Of a stretch of 64,000 nt of DNA, positions 8,036-16,551 are shown in pieces; positions within the stretch are counted from its first letter, which is position 1; each line of letters starts with the position of its first letter. The DNA comes from an uncultured Eubacteriales bacterium (GTDB lineage: Bacteria; Bacillota; Clostridia; Christensenellales; CAG-138): assembly GCA_900544555.1 (NCBI GenBank), contig UQWD01000004.1:120384-184383 (forward strand), written 5' to 3'. Position numbers and translations under genes: made by a program. The notes beneath the pieces were generated by a model. That model was given only the letters and a program-made list of their open reading frames with translations. It was not told where the DNA came from and did not search any database.

Positions 8036-8668
8036 TCAGGCTCCGCCCGATTTATCATTTGTAACGTCCTTTTTGCGCTGGAGCAGTTTGTTTTCCTCAC
8101 CCTTTATCAGCCGCCGTATATTATCGGTATGGCGCAGGATAATTAATACCCACAGAATGGCCACCGTGCCTAATAACAGCCAATTCCCCATATTCATTAT
8201 CACCGCCGCCGCAAGAAAAACCGTAATACCGATAAGCGAGCCTAAAGATACCATCTTGCTCGTGAAAATTACAGTAAAGGCTGCCGCCGTAGCAATCGCC
8301 GCGCACAGCGGATCGAGCATCCACGCAATGCCAAGCGCGGAGGCGACGCCCTTTCCGCCTTTGAGCTTAAAAAACACCGGGAAATCATGCCCGAGTACCG
8401 CGCCAAGCCCGGAAAGGCAGCCGCCAACCTCGCCTCCAATCAGCCACCCGGCTGCTACCGCCGCCAGCCCCTTTAAAAAATCGCCGGCAAACGTCAGCGC
8501 GCCCGGGCCAATGCCAAACACGCGCAGCATATTCGTCGTACCCGAGTTGCCGCTGCCGTGGTTGCGCACATCATCGTGATACCTTAACCGGCTTATGAGT
8601 ATAGCCGTTTGAAAGTTCCCGATAACGTACCCGCATAACAGGCTTAAGAACCATAAAAGGTATTCCAT
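8036..8668 (-). CDS. plsY: Glycerol-3-phosphate acyltransferase PlsY
   Basis: Membrane enzyme that transfers acyl from acyl-phosphate to glycerol-3-phosphate, giving lysophosphatidate for phospholipid synthesis. Seen in 210 residues: five or more hydrophobic helices and the three PlsY loops, GSGNSGTTNMLR, GHDFPVFFKLKGGKGVA and RHTDNIRRLIKGEE. The ATG has AGGAGG 6 nt upstream and begins 10 bp after the der stop, so it is the last gene of a DUF512-der-plsY operon. The 25 C-terminal residues are charged and extend beyond the usual end. Confidence 0.95.
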   Translation of the reverse strand: MEYLLWFLSLLCGYVIGNFQTAILISRLRYHDDVRNHGSGNSGTTNMLRVFGIGPGALTFAGDFLKGLAAVAAGWLIGGEVGGCLSGLGAVLGHDFPVFFKLKGGKGVASALGIAWMLDPLCAAIATAAAFTVIFTSKMVSLGSLIGITVFLAAAVIMNMGNWLLLGTVAILWVLIILRHTDNIRRLIKGEENKLLQRKKDVTNDKSGGA

Positions 8669-8678
8669 GTTCAGCCTC

Positions 8679-10001
8679 CTAATCGTTATTGGACCGCTGC
8701 CGGATTATTAACCGTATTGGCGTGGCGGTCATCATAAAGGATTTACGAAGATAGTTTTCCAGATACCTCTTATATGAAAAATGCATCAGATCCGGATCAT
8801 TTACGAATATAACAAACGTCGGGGGCTTTACCGCCGCCTGCGTTGCATAAAAGATTTTGAGCCTCCTGCCCTTGGACGAAGGCGGTTCCGCGGCGGTAAC
8901 TGCTTCGGAAAGCACATCGTTTACCGCTCCCGTGGAAACGCGCGCGCAGTACTGTGCATAGACCATCTGAACCTCTTGCAGTATCCTGTTTACCCGCTGG
9001 CCGGTAAGCGCGGAAATAAACAGCGTCGGAACATAGCTCATAAAAGCCAAATCCGAAGCAAGCCTTTTTTTAAACGCATCCATGGTATGCGTATCCTTTT
9101 CAATCAAATCCCATTTATTCACGATAAGGATACACGCCTTGCCCTCCTCATGGACATAGCCCGCTATTTTAACGTCCTGCTCGCTCATGCCCTGCTCCGC
9201 ATCAATTACAATAAGCGCCACGTCCGATCGCCGTACCGCCGCGAAGGAGCGTATAACGCTGTACCGTTCCACGCTCTCATCCTCAATAGAACGCTTGCGG
9301 CGGATCCCCGCGGTATCGATAAGCACATAATCATTCCCGTCAAGCGTAAAGGGCGTATCCACAGCGTCTCTGGTCGTTCCGGGTATATCGCTTACAATAT
9401 TGCGTTCCTGCCCAAGCAGCTTGTTCACAAGGCTCGATTTGCCGACGTTTGGCTTTCCCACAACAGCAATTTTGAGCACTTCCGAATCTTCCTCGTCCGC
9501 TTTCGCGTCAAAAAACGAAACGATCTCGTCCAAAAGATCGCCGATCCCGAGCCCCTGCTCGGCCGAGACGGTTACAGGGTTTCCGATCCCCAAGTGATAA
9601 AAATCGAACTTGGCGTCGTCATACTTGATATGATCCACCTTATTCACGGCAAGTACTATGGGCTTTTTGCTCCTGCGCAGCATTTGAGCCACTTCCTCAT
9701 CCGCCGCCGTGACGCCCTCGCGCCCGTCAACCAGAAAAAGGATCACGTCGGCGGTATCGATGGCAAGCTGTGCCTGGCGGCGCATCTGCGAGCTTATCAC
9801 ATCGTCCCTGTCCGGTTCAATACCTCCGGTATCAATCAGGGTAAACACGTGCTCGAGCCATTTTGCATCCGCGTAGATCCTGTCACGGGTTACGCCTGGC
9901 GTATCCTCAACAATCGCAATGCGTTTGCCGGCCAGCTTATTAAACAGCGTGGATTTACCCACGTTCGGGCGTCCTACGATTGCGACCAGTGGTTTGGACA
10001 T
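8679..10001 (-). CDS. der: Ribosome-assembly GTPase Der (EngA)
   Basis: Double-GTPase needed for 50S subunit maturation. Seen in 440 residues: first G domain with GRPNVGKST, DTPG, NKVD; second with GKPNVGKSS, DTAGIRRK, NKWD; then a KH-like C-terminal domain with FVIFVNDPDLMHFSYKRYLEN. The start has AGGAGG in front and is 5 bp after the stop of the upstream DUF512 gene. Neighbourhood with plsY and DUF512 is common in Firmicutes. Confidence 0.97.
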   Translation of the reverse strand: MSKPLVAIVGRPNVGKSTLFNKLAGKRIAIVEDTPGVTRDRIYADAKWLEHVFTLIDTGGIEPDRDDVISSQMRRQAQLAIDTADVILFLVDGREGVTAADEEVAQMLRRSKKPIVLAVNKVDHIKYDDAKFDFYHLGIGNPVTVSAEQGLGIGDLLDEIVSFFDAKADEEDSEVLKIAVVGKPNVGKSSLVNKLLGQERNIVSDIPGTTRDAVDTPFTLDGNDYVLIDTAGIRRKRSIEDESVERYSVIRSFAAVRRSDVALIVIDAEQGMSEQDVKIAGYVHEEGKACILIVNKWDLIEKDTHTMDAFKKRLASDLAFMSYVPTLFISALTGQRVNRILQEVQMVYAQYCARVSTGAVNDVLSEAVTAAEPPSSKGRRLKIFYATQAAVKPPTFVIFVNDPDLMHFSYKRYLENYLRKSFMMTATPIRLIIRQRSNND

Positions 10002-10006
10002 ATGAT

Positions 10007-11317
10007 TTACCTCCTGCGGCTGATTGAATACAGCTCGTTAATGAATTCTTCTCCGTCATGCGCGCAAAGCGCGTTTATGTTCACCCCAAGCTCGTCGCTC
10101 AGGCGTTCAAGCGTATATCCGTCTAAAAAAACGCTGTCCCGCTCCCGAAGCATACAGCGTGGCAAAAGTAATCCGCGCCCGTCCAGCGAACCTTTGATCT
10201 GCTCCGCGATATCCTGCCCGCATACCAACCCGCTTACCGTAACGGTTTCGCCGAAATAACGGTTTTTTATCGGCTTGAGCTCCAGCTCAATTCCATACGG
10301 CACCAGCTTATTAAACAGCTTCTGCATAAAAGAGTGCGCGGCTACCCCCGTAGCCCCGATAAACCGGCGTTTGGCCTTAAGCGGCCTTTTCCCCTTAAGG
10401 GCGTATAAAAACCCCTCCTCGAATCTGCGCAGCAGGCCCACCCCGTTTTCAAGCTGTGAAAAACCTTCATAATGCTCGTAATCCGGCAAACTCAATCCGG
10501 CTTTTAAATACATTTCATCGGCCGCAAATACAAACGACGTTCCAAGCCGCGTTCTTAGCGCCGCCTGCCTGCGTTCAATTAAGTTTATGAGTGAGCGCGC
10601 TTCCTCGCTGGTAAAGCACCTGAGCGGATACAACCCCTCGCGAAAACGGGTAAGCCCTACGGGAACCACAGCGACGGATTGCACCGCGGGATAGAGACGC
10701 GCGAGATCCCCGATTGATTTTTCCAAAACGGCTCCGTCGTTTATGCCCGGGCACACCACAATCTGGCAGTGCGCCTTAAGCCCGGATTTTTTGAGACGCT
10801 CCAGCCTCTCCATCAGCCTGCCGGCGGTCGGGTTTCCCATCATCTTAACGCGAACCTCCGGATCCGTGGCGTGTACGGATACGTACAGCGGCGAAACGCG
10901 GCGGCTGATGATGCGCTCAAACTCCTCGTCGCCCACATTCGTGAGCGTTACGTAGTTCCCCATAATGAGCGACAGCCGCCAATCATCATCCTTAAAATGG
11001 AGCGTCTCCCTGCCGCCTTTGGGCATTTGATCGATAAAACAAAACAGGCAATGGTTCTTGCACCTGAAAACCGGGCTCATGAGGCTGGATTCAAACTCAA
11101 GGCCAAGCGGCTCGCATTCATCTTTGCATATTGTAAAAGCCTGGCGTACGCCGTCCGCTTCGCATATAAGGTAAAGTTCTTTGTCAGCGGTCAGGTATTG
11201 ATAATCCAATACATCCTTTATGGATTCGCCGTTTATGCTGATCAAATCGCATCCCTGTTTTACGCCGTATCGCGCGGCGGCGGAGCCCGGCGTAACCGCC
11301 GTTATCCTATGTCCCAT
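10007..11317 (-). CDS. DUF512 family protein: PDZ-like plus radical-SAM-like iron-sulfur protein
   Basis: Conserved protein of unknown biochemical role found beside der in many Clostridia. Seen in 436 residues: an N-terminal PDZ-like segment (about 1-65), a C-x3-C-x2-C cluster (Cys 86, 90, 93, in CKNHCLFCFID) typical of radical SAM 4Fe-4S binding, a TIM-barrel-like middle, and the DUF512 C-terminal region with NRYFGETVTVSGL. The ATG has GGGAG 6 nt upstream. First gene of the operon with der and plsY; this linkage suggests a ribosome-related or envelope-related job, but that is inference. Confidence 0.85.
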   Translation of the reverse strand: MGHRITAVTPGSAAARYGVKQGCDLISINGESIKDVLDYQYLTADKELYLICEADGVRQAFTICKDECEPLGLEFESSLMSPVFRCKNHCLFCFIDQMPKGGRETLHFKDDDWRLSLIMGNYVTLTNVGDEEFERIISRRVSPLYVSVHATDPEVRVKMMGNPTAGRLMERLERLKKSGLKAHCQIVVCPGINDGAVLEKSIGDLARLYPAVQSVAVVPVGLTRFREGLYPLRCFTSEEARSLINLIERRQAALRTRLGTSFVFAADEMYLKAGLSLPDYEHYEGFSQLENGVGLLRRFEEGFLYALKGKRPLKAKRRFIGATGVAAHSFMQKLFNKLVPYGIELELKPIKNRYFGETVTVSGLVCGQDIAEQIKGSLDGRGLLLPRCMLRERDSVFLDGYTLERLSDELGVNINALCAHDGEEFINELYSISRRR

Positions 11318-11421
11318 TTTTCTCCCGCTTTCCCTTTTATACCGTAAACGCTCAAGTAACCCCGCTGCTGTAATCCGCGCTACCTCATCCTTTGATATAG
11401 AGCGAGGTTTGGCATGCGGAT

Positions 11422-11450
11422 ATTATATCATGCGAGTAAAGCTTTACCAA
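11422..11450 (-). promoter_or_regulatory. Promoter of the DUF512-der-plsY operon
   Basis: On the minus strand TTGGTA (11450-11445), 17 bp, TATAAT (11427-11422), about 100 bp before the DUF512 start. Confidence 0.6.
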
Positions 11451-11487
11451 CAACTTGCCCCTTTTTTTAACGTTTGACACGCAGCCG

Positions 11488-13338
11488 TCACTTTCTTCGC
11501 CTGCGTCCTTTTACCGTCCGCGCTTCCACGTTCGGAACCAGCGCGCTGGGGTGACGCCCGATTAAATCCTCGCGGCCGGCCATGATCAGCGCCTTCCGCG
11601 CAAGCGCTTGGTATTGCGGCATGAAAAACTGAATCAAAGCGCGCTGCAATGCTTTGTCCTGAGCGCTCTTTGGCACATATACGGGCCGCATTGTTTTTGG
11701 ATCGAGCCCGGTGTGGTACATGCAGGTAGAAAGCGTTCCGGGAGTGGGATAAAAATCCTGCACCTGCTCCGGCCGCTGCCCGGTTTTCTTGAGATAAACG
11801 GCCAGTTCAACAGCGCTGTTCAAATCCGAACCGGGGTGTGAGGACATGAAGTAGGGTACGATATACTGCTCCTTGCCAGCGCCGCGAGAAAGCCGCCCGT
11901 ACTTTTCACAGAATTTATCGTACAGCGCGCAGCTCGGCTTGCCCATAAGCTTCAAAACGTTCTCGTCCACATGCTCGGGCGCAACCTTCAGCCTCCCGCT
12001 CACATGATGTTTGACGAGCTCCTTCATAAAGCTGTCGTCCTTATCGTACATCACGTAATCGTATCGAATCCCGGATCGCACGAAAACCTTTTTTACTCCT
12101 TCAACCTCCCTGAGCTTTTTGAGCAGCGCGGTATAATCGCTGTGGTCGACCTCAACGCTCGGGCATTTATGGTAGCCGAGGCAATTACGGCCTGCGCACG
12201 CTCCTTTTTGCGGCTGCTTCTTACAAGCGGGTTTTCGGAAGTTCGCGGTCGGGCCGCCAACGTCGTGTATATAACCCTTAAACCCATCAAGGCGCGAAAG
12301 CATCCGCGCCTCCCGCACGAGGGATTCATGGCTTCTCGCCTGAATAAACCTGCCTTGATGGAACGAAAGCGCGCAAAATGCGCAGGAACCGAAGCAGCCC
12401 CTGCACGATACGAGCGAGAACTCGACTTCTTGAAGCGCCGGAATGTTTTCTTTATACGATGGGTGCGGCTTTCTTGTATAAGGCAACTCGTATACCGCGT
12501 CCATCTCCTCTCCGCTCAAAGGCTCGGCTGGCGGGTTGACGACTAAATAACCCTTGTCATGCGGTTGTACGAGAACCTTGCCGCGTATCGGGTCATGCTC
12601 GGTTTGCTGCTTCATGAACGCACGTGCATACGTTTTTTTATCCGAAGCTACATCGTTGAATGATGCTATTTCCTCATACCCATACACGGAATTGATTGAC
12701 GAAGTATAATAGCATGTTCCCGGTATATAGGTGATATGCTTGATATCCAACCCGCTGGACAATGCGTCGGCTGCCTGTATTATCGGCTTTTCGCCCATGC
12801 CATAAATCAATAAATCGGCTCCGGATTCAATGAGAATACTTCGTCGGACCCTGTCATCCCAATAATCATAATGCGCAAATCGCCTGAGGCTTGCCTCAAC
12901 CCCGCCAATAATCACGGGAACGCTCCGATATGCTTGCTTTATCCGGTTAACATAGACTATTGTGGCGCGATTCGGCCGCTTACCTATCGCGCCTCCGGGC
13001 GTAAACGCGTCGCTTGCGCGCCTTTTTTTCGCCGCAGTATAATGGTTTACCATAGAATCCATGTTCCCGGCTGACACGAGAAAGGCCAAATTTGGCCGGC
13101 CAAACCGTGTAAAATCCTCGATTGAGCGCCACTCCGGCTGCGCGACAATACCAACCGAGTAACCGCGGCTTTCTAGCACGCGGGATATCACCGCCGGACC
13201 AAAGCTGGGGTGATCAACATAAGCATCTCCAATAATATATACGAAATCCACCGATTTGCGGCCGCTTAGCAGCAGTTCCTCATACGACAAAGGCAACGCA
13301 ACCGCATCCCGGTTCTGTGGGCGAGGCGCCTTATCCAT
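11488..13338 (-). CDS. ygiQ: YgiQ-family radical SAM protein
   Basis: Radical SAM enzyme of the UPF0313/YgiQ family with unknown substrate. Seen in 616 residues: an N-terminal B12-binding-like region with GDAYVDHPSFG and VGIIA-like segment, the C-x3-C-x2-C cluster around residues 315-322 (CFGSCAFC), an extra Cys-rich insert (CKKQPQKGACAGRNC), and the family's KVAPEH motif. The ATG at 13338 overlaps the stop of the preceding DivIVA-like gene by 8 bp; a TTG at 13350 is an alternative with GGGAG only 4 nt upstream. The C-terminus is basic (GRRRRK). Confidence 0.88.
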   Translation of the reverse strand: MDKAPRPQNRDAVALPLSYEELLLSGRKSVDFVYIIGDAYVDHPSFGPAVISRVLESRGYSVGIVAQPEWRSIEDFTRFGRPNLAFLVSAGNMDSMVNHYTAAKKRRASDAFTPGGAIGKRPNRATIVYVNRIKQAYRSVPVIIGGVEASLRRFAHYDYWDDRVRRSILIESGADLLIYGMGEKPIIQAADALSSGLDIKHITYIPGTCYYTSSINSVYGYEEIASFNDVASDKKTYARAFMKQQTEHDPIRGKVLVQPHDKGYLVVNPPAEPLSGEEMDAVYELPYTRKPHPSYKENIPALQEVEFSLVSCRGCFGSCAFCALSFHQGRFIQARSHESLVREARMLSRLDGFKGYIHDVGGPTANFRKPACKKQPQKGACAGRNCLGYHKCPSVEVDHSDYTALLKKLREVEGVKKVFVRSGIRYDYVMYDKDDSFMKELVKHHVSGRLKVAPEHVDENVLKLMGKPSCALYDKFCEKYGRLSRGAGKEQYIVPYFMSSHPGSDLNSAVELAVYLKKTGQRPEQVQDFYPTPGTLSTCMYHTGLDPKTMRPVYVPKSAQDKALQRALIQFFMPQYQALARKALIMAGREDLIGRHPSALVPNVEARTVKGRRRRK

Positions 13339-13546
13339 TGCTTTGATCAAACCGCTCCCGACTGCATTGGAGGCGCTCTACTTCATCAAGCAGCGTTTTT
13401 ATACGTACAGCCGCAATTTCTCTTTCATAATCAATCCGCTCAAATTCCTTTATAAGCATATCCAGAAACATATCCACTTCTTTAATATCATAGCCTCGAA
13501 AAGAACGGCTAAACCGCTTGTTTATAATATCGTCTTTGTTTATCAT
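13331..13546 (-). CDS. Mini DivIVA-domain protein (71 aa)
   Basis: Short protein made of the DivIVA N-terminal domain only: NKRFSRSFRGYDIKEVDMFLDML matches the conserved membrane-curvature segment, followed by about 30 residues of predicted coiled coil. Full DivIVA has 150-200 residues, so this is a stand-alone form; partner or function unknown. Start has GAGGGAG 6 nt upstream. It overlaps ygiQ and lies two genes from sepF, a cell-division gene that is normally near divIVA. Confidence 0.75.
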   Translation of the reverse strand: MINKDDIINKRFSRSFRGYDIKEVDMFLDMLIKEFERIDYEREIAAVRIKTLLDEVERLQCSRERFDQSNG

Positions 13547-13612
13547 ACTTACTCCCTCTTGCGTGCAACCCTCTTAACAATCGCTGTTGGGCCGCCGCCC
13601 CCGCCCCGGCGT

Positions 13613-13650
13613 TTAACGGGCCGGCGCTTAATGTTGCGCCGGCCCGTTAA
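13613..13650 (-). terminator. 15-bp perfect hairpin downstream of sepF
   Basis: Arms 13613-13627 and 13636-13650 are perfectly complementary over 15 bp (TTAACGGGCCGGCGC) around an 8-nt loop. It follows sepF by 74 bp on the minus strand. No long T-tract is present on either side, so it is a strong mRNA 3' end structure or weak terminator; the rest of 13547-13723 holds nothing else clear. Confidence 0.55.
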
Positions 13651-13723
13651 TGCCTGAGCTGAAAATCCGCCTAAAGCTGCCGTTACCGTTAAAGCGCCCG
13701 ACGCCGGCAGCGCTGCAACGTTA

Positions 13724-14182
13724 TTAAATTACGCCGTCTCCCAATCCATTTTCACCATTCCCGATGATGTCATAGTTGGTGGGGGCTACGACAAATATTC
13801 CACGGGATATCTTGTAAATGGTTCCGCTCAGCGCATACACCGCACCCGCCATGAAATCCAAGATGCGCTGCGCGCACTCGATCTCAAGTTCCTCCATATT
13901 AACAATAACGGGCTTGCGGCTCTTGAGGTTATCGATAATATTCTGCGTATCCTCATAGCTTATCGGATGATAGACAATCATCTTCATCTGCGCCGCGGTG
14001 GGGAGGCTAACCACATTGCTGCTGGCCGTTGTTTTTTTCTTCCCCCTGTTGCTTAGGCTGAGTACCTTCTCCGTTTCTTCGGTATCCTCTTCATAAGCGT
14101 CAACGTCAAGGAGTTCGTCGTCTTCAAGCTCAGTTTCCTCAATACCGATGTAGTCAAGGAATTTGTTCAATAATTTTGCCAT
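13724..14182 (-). CDS. sepF: Cell-division protein SepF
   Basis: FtsZ-bundling protein that helps anchor the Z-ring. Seen in 152 residues: an N-terminal amphipathic membrane helix (MAKLLNKFLDYIG), an acidic linker, and the DUF552 core with the YEDTQNIIDNLKSRKPVIVN and DFMAGAVYALSG segments. GGAGG precedes the ATG by 6 nt. It ends a six-gene operon and follows yggS, as in B. subtilis ylmE-ylmF, but ylmG and ylmH are missing. Confidence 0.95.
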   Translation of the reverse strand: MAKLLNKFLDYIGIEETELEDDELLDVDAYEEDTEETEKVLSLSNRGKKKTTASSNVVSLPTAAQMKMIVYHPISYEDTQNIIDNLKSRKPVIVNMEELEIECAQRILDFMAGAVYALSGTIYKISRGIFVVAPTNYDIIGNGENGLGDGVI

Positions 14183-14272
14183 TGTAATCCTCCAAATCGA
14201 TAAATTATCGTTGGCGTTTGGAGAATTCTGAATAAAGCCGGGCGCTCTATCTCTTTACGGCCCAGCGTGCCG

Positions 14273-14959
14273 CTACCCTCGGGCGCCAAAAATACCCGTC
14301 CCCACGCGGATCATTGTAGCGCCTTCCTGTATTGCAGCCTCGTAATCGCCGCTCATACCCATGGAGAGATGCTCCATCTCAACGCCCTGCATTCCCTCTT
14401 CACGGATACGCTCATATATCCCGCGCATCCTCGAAAAGTAACGCCGTGCGCCATCCCCGGCAAGCGGCGGCGGAATGCACATAAGCCCCTTTACACGAAC
14501 ATGGGGCATTGCGCAGGCCGCGTCCAATAGGCTCGGTAAACCTTCTGCTGCGGCTCCCCCTTTTTGGAGTTCCCCGCCGATATTTACCTCAATCAAGATA
14601 TCCTGAACCAATCCTGACGCCTCCGCTCGGCTGTTAATTTCCTTTAACAGTGCAAGTCGGTCGACAGATTGAATCAGGCGTACTTTGCCTATGATATATT
14701 TTACCTTATTTGTTTGTAATTGTCCAATGAAATCTACACGGGCGTTTCCGTATACGGAATCATCCATTTTCGCCGTCAGCTCCTGAACGCGGTTCTCCCC
14801 TACCGTTGATATTCCGCACTCAAGCGCCTTGAGAATCCGGTCTTTGTCAACGTATTTAGTTACCGCTATTAATTCGATTTCCTTAACATCCCTGCCTGAT
14901 TTTTCAGCGGCGTCAAGCATATTCGTACGGATCCGCCTTATATTCTCCTCTATTCCCAT
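14273..14959 (-). CDS. yggS: YggS-type PLP homeostasis protein
   Basis: Single-domain alanine-racemase-like barrel protein that binds pyridoxal phosphate and buffers it; not a known enzyme. Seen in 228 residues: the PLP Lys in AVTKY (Lys 35), GENRVQE, DFIGQLQTNK, and the phosphate-binding LSMGMSGDYEAAI with RVGTGIFG at the end. It lies 90 bp upstream of sepF and 12 bp after the HlyD-like gene; linkage to sepF is conserved in Gram-positive bacteria. Confidence 0.93.
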   Translation of the reverse strand: MGIEENIRRIRTNMLDAAEKSGRDVKEIELIAVTKYVDKDRILKALECGISTVGENRVQELTAKMDDSVYGNARVDFIGQLQTNKVKYIIGKVRLIQSVDRLALLKEINSRAEASGLVQDILIEVNIGGELQKGGAAAEGLPSLLDAACAMPHVRVKGLMCIPPPLAGDGARRYFSRMRGIYERIREEGMQGVEMEHLSMGMSGDYEAAIQEGATMIRVGTGIFGARG

Positions 14960-14971
14960 AACATCCCCCAG

Positions 14972-16153
14972 TTACGGTTTCTGATATTTTTGCCCGGCCT
15001 GTATGGAATCCCCCGCGTTTTTCGCGCGGATAATCGCATAACCGCCTCCGCTCGCAAGTACGTCAACCTCAATTAGCGTCGGCTCGTTTCCGGTTATGAC
15101 GGCCAAATGCGGTACGCCGTCGACCATGGTAATTGAATCGAGAGGGACCTCAACGCCTTGCGCGTCTTTTTTTATCACCACATTTGCCGTTCTTACGCTG
15201 ATTACGCCGCCAATACTCTCATTAAACTCCAATATATTGAGCACCTTGCCGTTTTCAACAGCCGGTTCCAGAGCTACGCCTGTATAAGGTTTGTCCATAT
15301 GGCCGTCAAAAACAACGGTATACTGCTCGCCTGCAATTGTGCGCTGCGGGTCAGAGGCATCGGACACAAAAGCGATATACCAGTGCGAAACGTTCGTGAT
15401 CCGATATAAATAGTTTTCATCCGGTGAAGAAGCGTCCTTCAGCGTCGACCCGCGCAGAACGTTGGAGACTAAATCCGCATTGATAAGCGCAAGCTTGGAA
15501 GCGCTTAACGCCTGCTCGTAACCGTCAAAATAAAAGCTTATTACGCCTGAGCCGGAGGAGTATACATCACTCTTCCATTCCTTTAACTGGGCGTCGCGTT
15601 CGGCCTCCTGGTTATAAAGCGCGGTAAGCGCTTCATTAGCCTGAATCTTGCCTCGAAGCAGCTCGCCGCGCTGTTTAAGCAGACCCTTCAACTCCTGTTC
15701 CAGTTCAAGAAGATCGCGGCCGCCCGCGCCCATAACGGTTTCGCGTATCTGCGTTTCATACGAGAGAATGCTCTCATTCAGCGCGCTCAGTTCCGCGTCC
15801 TCCGCTCCGCCTTGCAGCTCCATCTGTAAACTGAGTATATTCTGTTGCACATTGAGGTAAGCCTGCAGAATGTCGTCCTTATAACCCCATTTAAATACGC
15901 TGGCGATAAAATCACCCTCGGCGACGCTGTCCCCCTCATTCGCGCTGAAAATAATACGGTCGAATTTCTCGCTCGATACGCACACCTCGTCGCGGATAAG
16001 GACTGCCTTCGTGTTGAGCTCCAGACGTATTTCGCCCATGTCGGTGACGCCCTCGCCGCGGTTTCCAAGCAGAACGATAAGCAATACTACCACTGCCACG
16101 GAAATAACTGTAATGAGGATATAAAACCTGCTTTTAAGCTTAACCTTCGCCAT
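14972..16153 (-). CDS. HlyD-like membrane-anchored protein
   Basis: Single-pass membrane protein with the layout of an efflux adaptor: a short basic N-terminus, one transmembrane helix (residues about 10-30), a lipoyl/barrel-sandwich first half, a coiled-coil hairpin (about 90-190), and a second barrel half with the paired GDSVAEGDFIAS and AGDSIQAGQKY segments. 393 residues from the ATG at 16153, chosen because AGGAGGGG lies 6-7 nt upstream. No exporter is encoded beside it; proteins like this are often encoded near sepF and yggS in Clostridia. Function unknown, perhaps cell division or envelope related. Confidence 0.75.
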   Translation of the reverse strand: MAKVKLKSRFYILITVISVAVVVLLIVLLGNRGEGVTDMGEIRLELNTKAVLIRDEVCVSSEKFDRIIFSANEGDSVAEGDFIASVFKWGYKDDILQAYLNVQQNILSLQMELQGGAEDAELSALNESILSYETQIRETVMGAGGRDLLELEQELKGLLKQRGELLRGKIQANEALTALYNQEAERDAQLKEWKSDVYSSGSGVISFYFDGYEQALSASKLALINADLVSNVLRGSTLKDASSPDENYLYRITNVSHWYIAFVSDASDPQRTIAGEQYTVVFDGHMDKPYTGVALEPAVENGKVLNILEFNESIGGVISVRTANVVIKKDAQGVEVPLDSITMVDGVPHLAVITGNEPTLIEVDVLASGGGYAIIRAKNAGDSIQAGQKYQKP

Positions 16154-16532
16154 TAAGCACCCCCTCCTCATCGCACGCCTTTATATCATAACCGGTTTTC
16201 TTAGAGCGCCCATACTGCCTGTCGAAGTTCTCCCGATTCTTACTTATATAAATACGGTAAAGCTCCTCGGCGTCCATGCCCGCGCGGATACACATGCTGA
16301 TGAAAAAGTGGAGTATATCCACCATCTCTTCTTTGACGGCGCTATCGTCCACAGGCTTTGGATTCTTCCACCATTTATAGTTTACCTCGTCAAGAAGTTC
16401 TCCGGCTTCCGCGATAATCGCGAGTACATCCTTCTCAATCCACTCCAGAGATGTAAAATGGAGTCCCCTCCTTCTTGCGATATCGTCGTCCAGCGCCTTT
16501 TGCATGGTGAAAATTGTTTCAAGCTTGTCCAA
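16140..16532 (-). CDS. dUTPase/MazG-like nucleotide pyrophosphohydrolase
   Basis: All-alpha NTP pyrophosphatase of the dimeric dUTPase/MazG superfamily, probably cleaning dUTP or another non-canonical nucleotide. Seen in 130 residues: the ExxE metal motif EAGELLDEVNYKWW and a second EEMVDILHF motif (E-x3-D), then KNRENFDRQYG. The TTG start at 16532 has GGGGAGGGG 5 nt upstream. The gene overlaps the HlyD-like gene by 14 bp and follows the M16 protease by 19 bp. Confidence 0.8.
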   Translation of the reverse strand: MDKLETIFTMQKALDDDIARRRGLHFTSLEWIEKDVLAIIAEAGELLDEVNYKWWKNPKPVDDSAVKEEMVDILHFFISMCIRAGMDAEELYRIYISKNRENFDRQYGRSKKTGYDIKACDEEGVLNGEG

Positions 16533-16551
16533 CCATACCCCTCCCCATCGT

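Noticed and set aside
8781..10259. 492-codon plus-strand ORF opposite der
   Set aside because: It is antisense to the well-conserved Der protein, has no recognisable domain, and follows from the codon pattern of der.
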